53,042 bases of DNA from JBCDAP01 sp038747915 (GCA_038747915.1 JBCDJJ010000016.1:1-53042), one strand, 5' to 3'; counted from the stretch's first letter, positions 9,327-18,107 are shown. Made by a program: numbers and translations. Notes: a model not told the origin generated them from the letters alone.

Positions 9327-10726
9327 CGCTCACACCCATATTCACACCTGCGCCCACCTTCACCCTCGGCCTCATCCAGTTCGACATCGGGCTCGACCTG
9401 TTCCCTATGCTCGCCGGCACCTTCGCCGCTGTCGGGTGCGGACTGCTCGGCAACTTCCTCGTGCTCCGCCGGCTCAGCCTCATGGGCGACGCGATCAGCC
9501 ACAGCGTGCTGCCCGGCCTCGTCATCGCCTTCCTGATCGCCTCCACCCGCAACCCGCTCGTCATGTTCCTCGGCGCCGCGATCGCCGGCGTCGCCACCGT
9601 CGTCCTCGTCGAACTCATCAAGAAACTCGGCCGCATCGAGCCTGGCGCCGCGATGGGCGTGGTGTTCAGCATCTTCTTCGCGCTCGGTGTGCTCCTGATC
9701 GAACGCGCCGCGGTTCGGCACATCGACCTCGACGCCGACTGCCTGCTGCACGGTCAGCTCGAAACCCTGGTGTGGTACAGCGCGCCCGACACGCTCTCCG
9801 GACTGTTCTACTGGTCCACGCTCGACGCCATCCCGCGACAGGTCATCACCCTCGCCGCGATGGTGGTGCTCGCGAGCCTCTTCGTCGGCGTGTTCTTCAA
9901 AGAACTCCGCATCGCCGCCTTCGACCCCGCCCTCGCCACCACGCAGGGCTTCAACGCGGGGCTCATGCACTACCTCCTCATGGTCTTCGTCGCCGCAGCG
10001 ACCGTCGCCAGCTTCGAGGCCGTCGGTTCCATCCTCGTCATCGCCATGCTCGTCTGCCCCGCGGCCACCGCCCGCCTGATGACCGACCGCCTGCACCCGC
10101 AGATCGCCTGGAGCGTGGCGATCTCGGTGCTCACCGGCGTGGGCGGGTACCTCGCCGCCACCGCAGTCCCCGCCGCGTTCGGGCTCGACGCCGTCAACGC
10201 TGCGGGCTCGATGACGATCGTCGCCGGCGCATTGCTGTCGGTCGCGATCCTCGCGAGCCCGAAACACGGCGTGCTCGCGCGGCTGGTGCGCCGCCGAGTC
10301 GTTGCAAGGCGCATCGCCATCGACGACATCCTCGCCGCGATGTTCCGGAGCTCGGAAGCCGGCACCGAGGTCGTCACGCTCGACACGCTGAACCGCCTGC
10401 TCATCGGTCGCCCTGTCCACGCCGCGCTCGCCGCTGTGACGAGACTCGGCTACGTCGAACGAGCGGGCGGCGAGTGCCGACTCACCACCACCGGCCACGC
10501 CGCAGCCGCCAAAGTCGTGCGGCGACACCGCCTCTGGGAGCACTACCTCGTCGACGAAGCGGGCCTCGCCCCCGATCACGTCCACGGCCCAGCCGAGCAG
10601 CTCGAGCATCTCGCCACCGAACCGCCACGCGGACCCACCATCGACCCGCACGGCCGATCGATCCCCGGCTCCCTCGACGACACATCGCTCAACGGCACCA
10701 CCGATCAAGCAGAGCCACGCGTCTGA
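9323..10726 (+). CDS. second metal ABC transporter permease with DtxR-like C-terminal domain
   Basis: The 467-residue product has an ABC-3 permease core (about residues 20-315, with family motif LMGDAISHSVLPGLVIAF) and a C-terminal extension that resembles the local regulator even more closely. The extension holds VVRRHRLWEHYLVDEAGL, then AEQLEHLA, then TIDPHGRSIPGS, parallel to RRHRLIEVFLVETLGF, AERLEHALS and IDPHGDPIP in the DtxR protein. A winged-helix-like part (RLLIGRPVHAALAAVTRLGYVERAGG) precedes it. The pair of permeases probably forms a heterodimer. It overlaps the preceding gene by 4 nt and is the last gene of the operon. Confidence 0.88.
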   Translation: MTLTPIFTPAPTFTLGLIQFDIGLDLFPMLAGTFAAVGCGLLGNFLVLRRLSLMGDAISHSVLPGLVIAFLIASTRNPLVMFLGAAIAGVATVVLVELIKKLGRIEPGAAMGVVFSIFFALGVLLIERAAVRHIDLDADCLLHGQLETLVWYSAPDTLSGLFYWSTLDAIPRQVITLAAMVVLASLFVGVFFKELRIAAFDPALATTQGFNAGLMHYLLMVFVAAATVASFEAVGSILVIAMLVCPAATARLMTDRLHPQIAWSVAISVLTGVGGYLAATAVPAAFGLDAVNAAGSMTIVAGALLSVAILASPKHGVLARLVRRRVVARRIAIDDILAAMFRSSEAGTEVVTLDTLNRLLIGRPVHAALAAVTRLGYVERAGGECRLTTTGHAAAAKVVRRHRLWEHYLVDEAGLAPDHVHGPAEQLEHLATEPPRGPTIDPHGRSIPGSLDDTSLNGTTDQAEPRV

Positions 10727-10737
10727 ATCGTGCGCCC

Positions 10738-10893
10738 TAGAGCACCTTGCGTTGTCATGTTCCAGCATGCGGTGGTGGGGGGGGGGGGCGCCCCCCCGGG
10801 GGGGGTGGGGGGGGGTAGGTTTGGCCGGGGCGTTGGGGGGTCGCCCCGCCCCCCACCACCCGGCCACGGAACTCAATGACGCAAGATGCTCTA
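10738..10893. repeat. 156-bp imperfect inverted-repeat element with G-rich core
   Basis: Terminal arms of 26 nt (10738-10763 and 10868-10893) match in 20 of 26 positions when one is reverse-complemented; both share TAGAGCA, CTTGCGT and GTTCC blocks. Inside, GGTGGTGGGG (from 10771) pairs with CCCCACCACC (to 10860), so nearly the whole element can fold back. The centre holds very long G and C homopolymer runs. It has no coding capacity. It could be a MITE-like element or a large extragenic palindrome; the exact G counts may be sequencing error. Confidence 0.55.
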
Positions 10894-11046
10894 AGAACAC
10901 GTCTTCACTCAGCCTGCCTTCGCTGATGCAAGCCGCATCGACGGCGGGATCACGCGATCACCACACCGGCCGAACAGCCGTGTGCCGCCGCTCGAACCAC
11001 TCCACCCCCCTGAACACCGACGCACCGGTTGCTCTCCACCCCGCCC

Positions 11047-11074
11047 TTGACCACGTCACCGGCCCGTGTATTAT
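11047..11074 (+). promoter_or_regulatory. promoter of arsR, giving a leaderless or near-leaderless mRNA
   Basis: TTGACC (11047-11052) and TATTAT (11069-11074) are separated by 16 nt. The arsR ATG begins only 7 nt after the -10 element, so transcription should start at or next to the start codon. No ribosome-binding site is present. Confidence 0.55.
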
Positions 11075-11081
11075 TTGCATC

Positions 11082-11501
11082 ATGGCGTCAGTGTTCCAAC
11101 TTCATCCCCGCTCCCCCAAGCAGGCCGTCCGGCGGCGTGCCCGTCTCGATCGGCTTCTGGACCCCGAGCTCCTCAAGGCCCTCGCCGAGCCAAGCCGTGC
11201 CCGCTTACTGTCCTGCTTGCTCAAGTGCGGGCGGCCGTGCTCGGTCACCGAGGTTGCTGAGTGCTGCGCGCTCGATTTCTCGATGGTCGCCCGCCATCTG
11301 GCAACGATGGCCCGGGCGGGCCTGCTCGAGAGCGAGAAGAAGGGCCGGACGGTCTGGTACACCGCCGATGGCTCAGCACTCGCTGCCCGATTCCGCGACC
11401 TGGCGGGCGCCATCGAGGAACTCACCCCCACCCAACCATGCTGCGACACCACCGTGTGTGCCGACGCCGCATCACCCCCCGCCCGCACGACAAGGAGTTG
11501 A
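11082..11501 (+). CDS. arsR: ArsR-family transcriptional regulator
   Basis: The 139-residue product has an ArsR-type winged helix. LLDPELLKALAEPSRARLLSCLL is helix 1-2, SVTEVAECCALDFSMVARHLATMARAGLLES the recognition region, and KKGRTVWYTADGSAL the wing. Cysteines CLLKCGRPC around residues 45-53, ECC near 61 and a C-terminal CCDTTVC could ligate arsenite or a metal; which set is used is not certain. Start at ATG 11082 is supported by the near-adjacent promoter. It lies 3 nt before the arsenite methyltransferase gene, which it presumably represses in the absence of arsenite. Confidence 0.85.
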   Translation: MASVFQLHPRSPKQAVRRRARLDRLLDPELLKALAEPSRARLLSCLLKCGRPCSVTEVAECCALDFSMVARHLATMARAGLLESEKKGRTVWYTADGSALAARFRDLAGAIEELTPTQPCCDTTVCADAASPPARTTRS

Positions 11502-11504
11502 ACG

Positions 11505-12389
11505 ATGACGAACCCCAACACCGACGCGGTCCGCGACCAAGTGCGCGAGGGCTACGCCGAGATCGCCCGATCGGGCCAATGGTCTGGCGTTCACCCGGTG
11601 TCGTCGCTCACCATTCAGAGCGACGCCTGCTGCGGCGGCGGCGGGTGCTGCGGCCCCACCACGCTCACGCCAGACCAGGTCGCGCTCGCTGTGGGCTACG
11701 CGGACGACGACCTCACCGTCCTGCCCGAGGGGTCCAACATGGGCCTCTCCTGCGGTAACCCGACCGCGCTCGCCTCACTCGAACCAGGCGAGACCGTGCT
11801 CGACCTCGGCTCGGGCGGCGGGTTCGACTGCTTTATCGCGGGCCCGAAGGTCGGCGCACAGGGCCGCGTCATCGGCGTCGACATGACGCCCGAGATGCTC
11901 ACCAAGGCCCGGGGCAACCTCGCGGCCTACCGCGAACGGAGCTCGCTCGACAACGTCGAGTTCCGCCTCGGCGAGGTCGAGCACCTGCCGGTCGCCGATG
12001 CCTCGGTCGATGTCGTGATCTCGAACTGCGTCATCAACCTTTCGCCCGACAAGCGCCAGGTCTGGCGCGAGATCGCCCGCGTCCTGAAGCCGGGCGGACG
12101 CGTCGCGGTGTCCGATCTCGCCCTGCTCGAGGCACTCCCGCACGACGTGCGGGACGATGTCGAGGCTCTCGTCGGGTGTATCGCCGGCGCCGAACTGGTC
12201 GACGAGGTCCGGGCCCATGTGCTCGAGGTCGGACTCGCCGACCTGCAGATGACCGCCAAGCCTCAGTATGTCGAGGCCATGACCGGCAGCGACGACCCGC
12301 TCTACAAGAAGATCGCCGGTGCGCTGCCCGACGGCGCCACCATCGCCGACTACGTCGTGAGCCTCGACATCGCGGCGGTCCGCCGGTGA
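11505..12389 (+). CDS. arsM: arsenite S-adenosylmethionine methyltransferase
   Basis: The 294-residue cytoplasmic enzyme methylates trivalent arsenic using S-adenosylmethionine. The SAM-binding motif is VLDLGSGGGFDCFIA, followed by VIGVDMTPEML. ArsM hallmarks are visible: the N-terminal VREGYAEIA, a CCGGGGCC cluster, GLSCGNPTAL with a conserved Cys, and VISNCVINLSPDK with another conserved Cys. It follows arsR by 3 nt and probably forms a two-gene arsenic resistance operon. No arsenite pump or arsenate reductase is in the window. Confidence 0.93.
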   Translation: MTNPNTDAVRDQVREGYAEIARSGQWSGVHPVSSLTIQSDACCGGGGCCGPTTLTPDQVALAVGYADDDLTVLPEGSNMGLSCGNPTALASLEPGETVLDLGSGGGFDCFIAGPKVGAQGRVIGVDMTPEMLTKARGNLAAYRERSSLDNVEFRLGEVEHLPVADASVDVVISNCVINLSPDKRQVWREIARVLKPGGRVAVSDLALLEALPHDVRDDVEALVGCIAGAELVDEVRAHVLEVGLADLQMTAKPQYVEAMTGSDDPLYKKIAGALPDGATIADYVVSLDIAAVRR

Positions 12390-12428
12390 TCACTCCGCGG
12401 TGCATGAACCGGTCGCCCCGCGATCGGC

Positions 12429-13049
12429 TCACTCACCCGATCGCGGGCTCCACGCCCGACTTCTCGTCTTGCGGATCATCGCGTCCACGAAACGCAGCGC
12501 CACCGTGAGCCGCGACCGGTACGACGCCCCATCACACAGGCTGTACTTCAGCCCGTTCGAGACATCGGAGAGTAGCTGCACGATCTCCTCGGGCGACGAT
12601 CCGCTCCGCGCCACGTCGATCGCTCCCGCGTCGTGGGCCTCGTCGACCGCGGCGATCGCCGCGTGCCGGAACCGCGCCGCCAACTCGCCCGCGATATCGC
12701 CCGCGAGCGTCTGATTCGTGTCCAGAATCTCGCGCGCGTGCGGCGTGGACTCGAAGAGTTCGAGGAAGTCGCCGTTCCATCGGGTGTACGCATCGAGCAG
12801 CCGATCACAGAGGTGACCGGTGCCCCGCAGCGCCTCGAGCCCCCGGTCCAGCGCCGCGCCCATCTGGTGTGCCGCGACCGCCCGGAACATGTCTTCCTTG
12901 TTGCTGAAGTGCGTGTACAGACCCGGCCGCGAGACGCCGGTCGCCTCGGCGAGATCGGACATCGATGTCCGCTTGAAGCCGTACCGGATGAAGACGCCGA
13001 AGGCGGCCTCCATCATCGACTCCAGTTTCGACTCGCTCGCACTTGACAT
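12429..13049 (-). CDS. TetR-family transcriptional regulator
   Basis: The 206-residue product has a typical TetR N-terminal helix-turn-helix (AFGVFIRYGFKRTSMSDLAEATGVSRPGLYTHFSNKEDMF as two joined halves) and a divergent helical ligand-binding C-terminal domain. Its start codon is two bases from a strong palindrome (13052-13075), so it very likely represses itself and the divergent dehydrogenase gene. The ligand is unknown. Confidence 0.88.
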   Translation of the reverse strand: MSSASESKLESMMEAAFGVFIRYGFKRTSMSDLAEATGVSRPGLYTHFSNKEDMFRAVAAHQMGAALDRGLEALRGTGHLCDRLLDAYTRWNGDFLELFESTPHAREILDTNQTLAGDIAGELAARFRHAAIAAVDEAHDAGAIDVARSGSSPEEIVQLLSDVSNGLKYSLCDGASYRSRLTVALRFVDAMIRKTRSRAWSPRSGE

Positions 13050-13051
13050 TC

Positions 13052-13075
13052 TGACACTATAGATCTATTTTGTCA
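13052..13075. promoter_or_regulatory. TetR-type operator palindrome
   Basis: The 24-nt site reads TGACA-N2-ATAGATCTAT-N2-TGTCA, with symmetry in all but two positions on each side. It lies directly upstream of the tetR start codon and in the promoter region shared with the divergent short-chain dehydrogenase gene. The size and symmetry fit a TetR dimer site. Confidence 0.7.
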
Positions 13076-13158
13076 CATCGCCGCACCGGGCGCGTCCTGT
13101 GCCCCGCGTTCACCGCCGCCGGTGCCATCCGTCACACATGCCGAGCGAGGATACCCCC

Positions 13159-14235
13159 ATGACCGCCCACCAAGACGACACCGCCCCACAGGAGCGCCAC
13201 GCCGCGAACGCCCAGACCTCGGCCCACGAGTCGCTCGATCGCCGGCGCTTCCTGGCGCTCGCCGGGGCAGCGGGCCTGACCGCTGCCTCCATGCCCGCGG
13301 GCGCCGTCTTCGCCCAGGATCAGCCGCGACGAGAGAGCCTCGAGGGCGTCTGTGTCTTGATCACCGGGTGCTCGACCGGGTTCGGTAATCTGACCGCCCG
13401 ATCACTCGCCCGCGAGGGGGCGACCGTCGTCGCATAGATGCGCGCCACGGGCGGCCGCAACGCCGACGCGGCCCGCGAACTCCGCAACCTCAACGCTGCC
13501 GGCCGGATCGAGGTGGTCGACATCGACGTCGATGACGATGCCTCCGTGGAGCGCGGCGTCGACCGGGCGCGCGAGCTGGTCGGCACCATCGATGTGCTCG
13601 TCAACAACGCCGGCATCGTCAGCGCCGGACCGATCGCGCTCGCCGCCGAGAGCGTCCGGCGCGAGTTCGAGACCAACGTGTTCGGCGGGCTCCGCATGCT
13701 GCGCGCGGTGCTGCCCGGCATGGAGCGGGCCGGCTCGGGCCTCGTCGTCCACATCTCCTCGGGGCTCGGCCGGTTCATCCTGCCGACCGCGGGCGGGTAC
13801 TGCGGATCCAAGTTCGCCATGGAAGCCATCATGGAGGCCGCCGCCTACGAGCTGCACCCCCTCGGCGTCGAGGTCGCGATCGTGCAGCCGGGCGAGTACC
13901 AGACCCGGTTCAAGGCCAACGGCCGCCAGAACGCAGCGGACGCCCGATCCCAATGGTCCGCCGCCGAACGCGAACAATCGAACCGGTACCGCGAGCACTT
14001 CACGGTGCTCGACGCCGCGATGCAGGACCGCCCGACACCACCCGCTCAGCAGGTGGCCGACGCCATCGTCCAGCTCGTGCGCACACCCCGCGGCGAGCGC
14101 CCGCTCCGCGTGCCGCTCGATCCTCGTGAAGCCGGTCAGCAGGGCCTCATGGGGATCAACGGTGCGCTCGAGCAGGCCCAGGTCCAGCTGCTCCAAGGCA
14201 ACGGCATCGGACACTGGACATCCCTGAGCCAGTAA
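13159..14235 (+). pseudogene. short-chain dehydrogenase with Tat signal, interrupted by in-frame TAG
   Basis: A single frame runs from ATG 13159 (GAGG about 8 nt upstream) through 14235 except for one TAG at 13435-13437. Before it lie a twin-arginine signal (DRRRFLALAGAAGLTAASMPAGA) and the Rossmann motif TGCSTGFG; after it come DVLVNNAG, the Ser of VVHISSG and the catalytic Tyr-Lys of YCGSK. The two halves join at VVA-stop-MRATGGRNA, where family members have a single ordinary residue, so nothing is missing but that codon. The intact protein would be about 358 residues and exported folded. Either a recent nonsense mutation, a sequencing error or readthrough explains it. The lower half also has an ATG right after the stop and could be re-initiated, but would lack the cofactor motif. 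Confidence 0.75.
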
Positions 14236-14282
14236 AGCCGGGTCCGCCAACGGTGAGCGCCACGCTGTCCAGAGACCCAGCT

Positions 14283-14898
14283 TTATGTCGCGCTGATCAA
14301 CGGCATGACGCCGTTGATCAGAATCTGCACCGCGATGGCCACCAGCAGCATGCCGAAGAGCCGTTCGATGGCGATCAGGCCGCGCCGGCCAAGCACGCGG
14401 CTGACCGCGCCCGAGCCCGCAAGGATCGCCGCAGCGGGCAGCCACGCCGCCACGACCGAGCCGATCCACGCCACCCAACGCTCGGGCTCCGTGCTCATAA
14501 AAAGCATGACCATCGCGATCGCCGACGGCCCCGCGGTCAGCGGCACCGCGAGCCGCACGATGAACGGCTCACCCGACGGCTCCTCGCCAAGGATCCCGTG
14601 CGGGCTCGGGAACACCATCCGGATCGCGATGACCATGAGCAGCACGCCGCCCGCGATCGCCACCGAGGTCGTGCTGATACCGAGGGCACCGAGGATGACG
14701 CCGCCGGTCAGGAGAAACAGCAGCAGCAACCCCGAGCGCGATCAGCATCTCACGGACGATGATCCGCGCGCGACGGTGCGTGGGCACATCCTTGAGCGTC
14801 GCCATGAAGATCGGCACGTTGCCGAAGGGATCCATGATCATGAACAGCAGGAACGCTGCAGAGATCGGCGTGATGGTGGTGACATCCCCAACGGCCAT
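14283..14898 (-). pseudogene. MarC-family membrane protein, frameshifted
   Basis: The first part (from ATG 14898) reads MAVGDVTTITPISAAFLLFMIMDPFGNVPIFM, the typical MarC/UPF0056 start with the DPFGN motif. Near 14730-14740 the frame changes; the rest continues one frame over as LLLLFLLTGGVILGALGIS and onward through three more membrane helices to 14283. The switch falls at CTCGGGGTTG on the minus strand: removing one G from the GGGG run restores an uninterrupted protein of about 204 residues. It may be a real disruption or a homopolymer sequencing error. MarC proteins are six-helix inner-membrane proteins of unclear function. Confidence 0.75.
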
Positions 14899-14934
14899 CG
14901 TGTTTCCTCGGTGTGTCGCGATCCAACCTCGCGG

Positions 14935-16296
14935 TCAGTCGATCTCTTCAAACCTCGCGGTGAAGTGGCGCAGCACGGGTGGCTGCTCCGTGATGCGCAG
15001 ACCACGCAACGCACCCGCGCCGGACTTGAGTTCTTCGAACACCTCGATTACGTAGTCGATGTGACTCTGCGTGTACACCCGCCGCGGGATCGCGAGACGG
15101 ACGAGTTCCATCTCCGGCGCCGCGCGGCCGGCGCCGCCGAACATCACGCTCCCGATCTCGCACGCGCGGATCCCGCCGAGGCGGTAGAGCCCGCAGACCA
15201 CGGACTGCCCGGGGAACCGATCCGGCGGGATGTGCGGGCAGAACCGCTTCGCATCGACGTAGATCGCGTGCCCGCCGGGCGGCTCGACGATCTGAATGCC
15301 GAGCTCGAGCAGCTTCTCGCCCAGGTACGCGGTGCTGCGGATGCGGTACCGCTGATAGTCCTCGTCGAGCGCCTCGGAGAAGCCTTGGGCCATCGCCTCG
15401 AGGTCGCGCCCGGACAACCCGCCGTAGGTCGTGTACCCCTCGGTCAAGATCAGCAGCTCGCTCGCGCGACGGAACAGCTCGTCATCACGCAGCAGCAGCA
15501 CGCCACCGATGTTCACGATGCCGTCCTTCTTCGCCGAGATGGTGGCGCCATCGGCCATGTCGAACAGCTCGCGCGCGATCTCCGCGGCCGTACGGTGCTG
15601 CTGACCGTCCTCGCGCTGCTTGATGAGGTACGCATTCTCAGCGAACCGGCACGCGTCCAGGATGAGCGGCAGCTTGTGCCTGTCGCACACCGCTCGAACA
15701 TCTCGCACGTTCTGCAGGCTCACCGGCTGGCCGCCGCCCGAGTTGTTGGTGATCGTGATCAGCACGCACGGGATGCGCTCCACGCCGACCTCGGCGATGA
15801 GCGACTCGAGCGCCGCAACATCCATGTCGCCCTTGAAGGGGTGCCGGCTTGTCGGATCCGCCGCCTCGGCGATCGGCAGGTTCACCGCCTCCGCCCCCGA
15901 ATGCTCGATGTTCGCGCGGGTCGTGTCGAAGTGCGCGTTGTTCGGCACCACCTTGCCCGCCCCGCCCACCAGCGAGAACAAGATCCGCTCACTCGCCCGC
16001 CCCTGATGCGTCGGCAGCGCTCGCTCGAACCCCGTGATGGCGCGAAGCGTCTCCTCGAACCGGTAGAACGACTTCGCGCCCGCGTACGACTCGTCCGCCC
16101 GCATCACGCCCGCCCATTGCTCGCTGCTCATCGCACCCGTGCCCGAATCGGTCAGCAGGTCGATCAGCACATCATCCGCCTTGATCAGGAACAGGTTGAA
16201 GCTCGCCTCCCGCAGGATCCGCTCGCGGTCCTCGGGCGTGGTCATCCGGATCGGCTCGACCGCTTTGATCCGGAACGGCTCGATGATCGTGCGCAT
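14935..16296 (-). CDS. tnaA: tryptophanase (beta-eliminating lyase)
   Basis: The 453-residue PLP enzyme cleaves L-tryptophan to indole, pyruvate and ammonia. Family landmarks are DLLTDSGTGAMS, PTHQGRASE, TNNSGGGQPVSL, the PLP lysine in SAKKDGIVNIGG, and the C-terminal PPVLRHFTARF. Tyrosine phenol-lyase is the close alternative. At two positions that separate the enzymes, HFDTTR has the Asp usual in tryptophanase where the lyase has Thr, and RACEIGS has Ile where the lyase has its substrate Arg, so tryptophanase is preferred; several other stretches (SSEQWAGVM, VNIGG) look lyase-like. ATG 16296 is the start that fits family length. No leader peptide TnaC or tryptophan permease is seen. Confidence 0.85.
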   Translation of the reverse strand: MRTIIEPFRIKAVEPIRMTTPEDRERILREASFNLFLIKADDVLIDLLTDSGTGAMSSEQWAGVMRADESYAGAKSFYRFEETLRAITGFERALPTHQGRASERILFSLVGGAGKVVPNNAHFDTTRANIEHSGAEAVNLPIAEAADPTSRHPFKGDMDVAALESLIAEVGVERIPCVLITITNNSGGGQPVSLQNVRDVRAVCDRHKLPLILDACRFAENAYLIKQREDGQQHRTAAEIARELFDMADGATISAKKDGIVNIGGVLLLRDDELFRRASELLILTEGYTTYGGLSGRDLEAMAQGFSEALDEDYQRYRIRSTAYLGEKLLELGIQIVEPPGGHAIYVDAKRFCPHIPPDRFPGQSVVCGLYRLGGIRACEIGSVMFGGAGRAAPEMELVRLAIPRRVYTQSHIDYVIEVFEELKSGAGALRGLRITEQPPVLRHFTARFEEID

Positions 16297-16415
16297 GGGC
16301 CTCGGTCTCTCGGTGCGTGGTGAGCGAAGCACGCGCCCCGGTGCGTGGCGTCCTCAACTCAACATGACTCTACCGCAGTGGGGCCGCGTCGATCCTGCAG
16401 GTCGGCGGGCGGTGG

Positions 16416-16629
16416 CCTGCACGACCTCAGCGGTGACTTCCGCTTCCAAGACGACGCCGGCACACCGAACACCGGCATCGGCAAGGCCACCCTGCTCGAC
16501 GCCGGCGCGTACGAGTTCCAGGGCATGTCGGTCCCGGTGCTCGATCCCGACTTCAACATGGACATGTCCGTTGATGCGTTCGACGTGACCGATCTGCTGC
16601 AGGCGATCGCCGATTTCCCGACGCCATAA
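16416..16629 (+). pseudogene. C-terminal remnant of a secreted beta-helix protein with dockerin-like end
   Basis: The readable segment DLSGDFRFQDDAGTPNTGIG, then LLDAGAYEFQG, is the typical last turn of a right-handed parallel beta-helix protein. It is followed by a single EF-hand-like segment (LDPDFNMDMSVDAFDVTDLLQ). The N-terminal bulk of such a protein (usually several hundred residues) is absent: upstream lies the tryptophanase start region. Only the 3' end seems to have survived. The dockerin-like end parallels that of the protein at 16749-18107. Confidence 0.6.
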
Positions 16630-16748
16630 CCCGGCACGCTCGTCCCACACTCGCCCACCACCGCACGCCCCGCCTCCGGAATAGACTGAACCACCAGCCG
16701 AAGCATCGGGCGACATCTGTTGCCGTGCATCGAAACAGGAGATACCCC

Positions 16749-18107
16749 ATGTCACGTTGGACCCGCTCACTCGGCGTACTCGGTGCCGCACTCACATGGT
16801 GCTCACTCCTGCAGGCACAAACGTTCCTGACATTCGAGGACGCGATCCCGGGCAGCGAGCCCTTCGCCGGGTACGAGACCCAGGGCTTCAGCATCCAACC
16901 CACCAGTGGAAGCTGGGATCTGACCGGAACATCGCTCCCGGGTGGGCCCGCGATCTTCTTCCTCGTGCCCACCGCCTTCCCAGCGGAACTCACCGTGACC
17001 AACCTGGACGGGACGCCCTTCCGCGCCAACTCACTCGAACTCCAGGCGGGCGGCGATGTCGAGCTGGCCACAGCGGGCACGCTCAACAACATCGTGCAGT
17101 TCCAGACCTCGGACTCATCGGTCGGGCAGACATCCGGCTTGCAGTCGTATGCGCTCGACCCGGCATCACCGATCGACACGCTCACCGTCACCGTTGAGAG
17201 CGTCGACCCCTTACAGGGCGGGATTGTCGTGGTGGGCTTCGGCGTCTCCACGCTCGAATATCAGGACCTCGGCGTCCTGCAGCGGCCTGGCCTGCCGTTC
17301 GTCGTGAACACCTTCGGTGACACCGCGAACCCGCAAGTCGCCCAAGACACCGAGATCGCGATCTACGACGCCAACACGCAGTTGGTGGCGACGGGAGATA
17401 CGTACCCCTTCCCGCCGGCACTCACACAAACATCCTTCCAGGCCACCCTCACGGAACTCCTACCCGCCGGAACGTACTACCTCGCGGTGTCACGGTACAA
17501 CACTGCATTCGGTGGCTCGACGCTCGGTGATCCGGGCCTCGGCGGTGGCCTCGGCACTGAAGAGATCGTCATCAATCTGCCCGGCATCACCATCCAAGAC
17601 ACGTTCGAAGAAGGCCAGCTGCGCTACTACCGCTTCACGATCGCGGACAACCTCGCGCCCACCGAACCGCTCACCACGACCGAACTCGGCACCATCGGCA
17701 CCGTGGGCGACACGCTGAGTCTTCAGCTCTTCAACGGCCTGTTCACCGGCGGGCTCGGCGTGTACGAGGTTGCCTCGGGCGCTCTCGTACACACGTTCAC
17801 ACGCTTCCAGTCGACACAGGAAGTCCAAACGTTCACACCCACGCGCCCCGGGCGCTACCTCCTGGCGGGCGGCTCGGACGGGTACGCATCGTTCTACACC
17901 AGCACCGGGTCCACCAACGCCAACCCGAACTTCTTGCTGGGCAGCTTCGGCGGGACGGGTTTCTCGGCCTTCGGGACCTTCGGCGAACTCAACTACATCG
18001 GCTTCGAGATCGCACCAGATCGGGCCGACTTCAACGGCGATCTCAATATCGATGTCTTCGACATCGCAGACCTGCTGCAGGAGATCAACCTCAGCGCCGG
18101 CAACTGA
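16749..18107 (+). CDS. secreted protein with dockerin-like C-terminus
   Basis: The 452-residue product has a signal peptide (SRWTRSLGVLGAALTWCSLLQAQ). The first domain begins LTFEDAIPGSEPFAGYETQGF, a beta-rich carbohydrate-binding-like pattern. Two pre-peptidase-like or DVUA0089-like stretches follow (TYYLAVSRYNTAFGG and RPGRYLLAGGSDGYASF). The C-terminus DFNGDLNIDVFDIADLLQEI is a single calcium-binding loop seen in many Phycisphaerae secreted proteins. ATG 16749 is preceded by AGGAGA 8 nt upstream. Role unknown; it belongs to a cluster of surface proteins. Confidence 0.75.
   Translation: MSRWTRSLGVLGAALTWCSLLQAQTFLTFEDAIPGSEPFAGYETQGFSIQPTSGSWDLTGTSLPGGPAIFFLVPTAFPAELTVTNLDGTPFRANSLELQAGGDVELATAGTLNNIVQFQTSDSSVGQTSGLQSYALDPASPIDTLTVTVESVDPLQGGIVVVGFGVSTLEYQDLGVLQRPGLPFVVNTFGDTANPQVAQDTEIAIYDANTQLVATGDTYPFPPALTQTSFQATLTELLPAGTYYLAVSRYNTAFGGSTLGDPGLGGGLGTEEIVINLPGITIQDTFEEGQLRYYRFTIADNLAPTEPLTTTELGTIGTVGDTLSLQLFNGLFTGGLGVYEVASGALVHTFTRFQSTQEVQTFTPTRPGRYLLAGGSDGYASFYTSTGSTNANPNFLLGSFGGTGFSAFGTFGELNYIGFEIAPDRADFNGDLNIDVFDIADLLQEINLSAGN

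Noticed and set aside
10770..10820. G-rich palindrome as terminator of the metal operon
   Set aside because: No T run follows and the full 156-bp repeat structure is better described as an inserted element.
9182..10900. 572-codon minus-strand open frame, acidic and low-complexity (rich in Glu, Asp, Gly, His)
   Set aside because: It is antisense to the second permease, has no ribosome site or domain, and such frames are common opposite high-GC genes.
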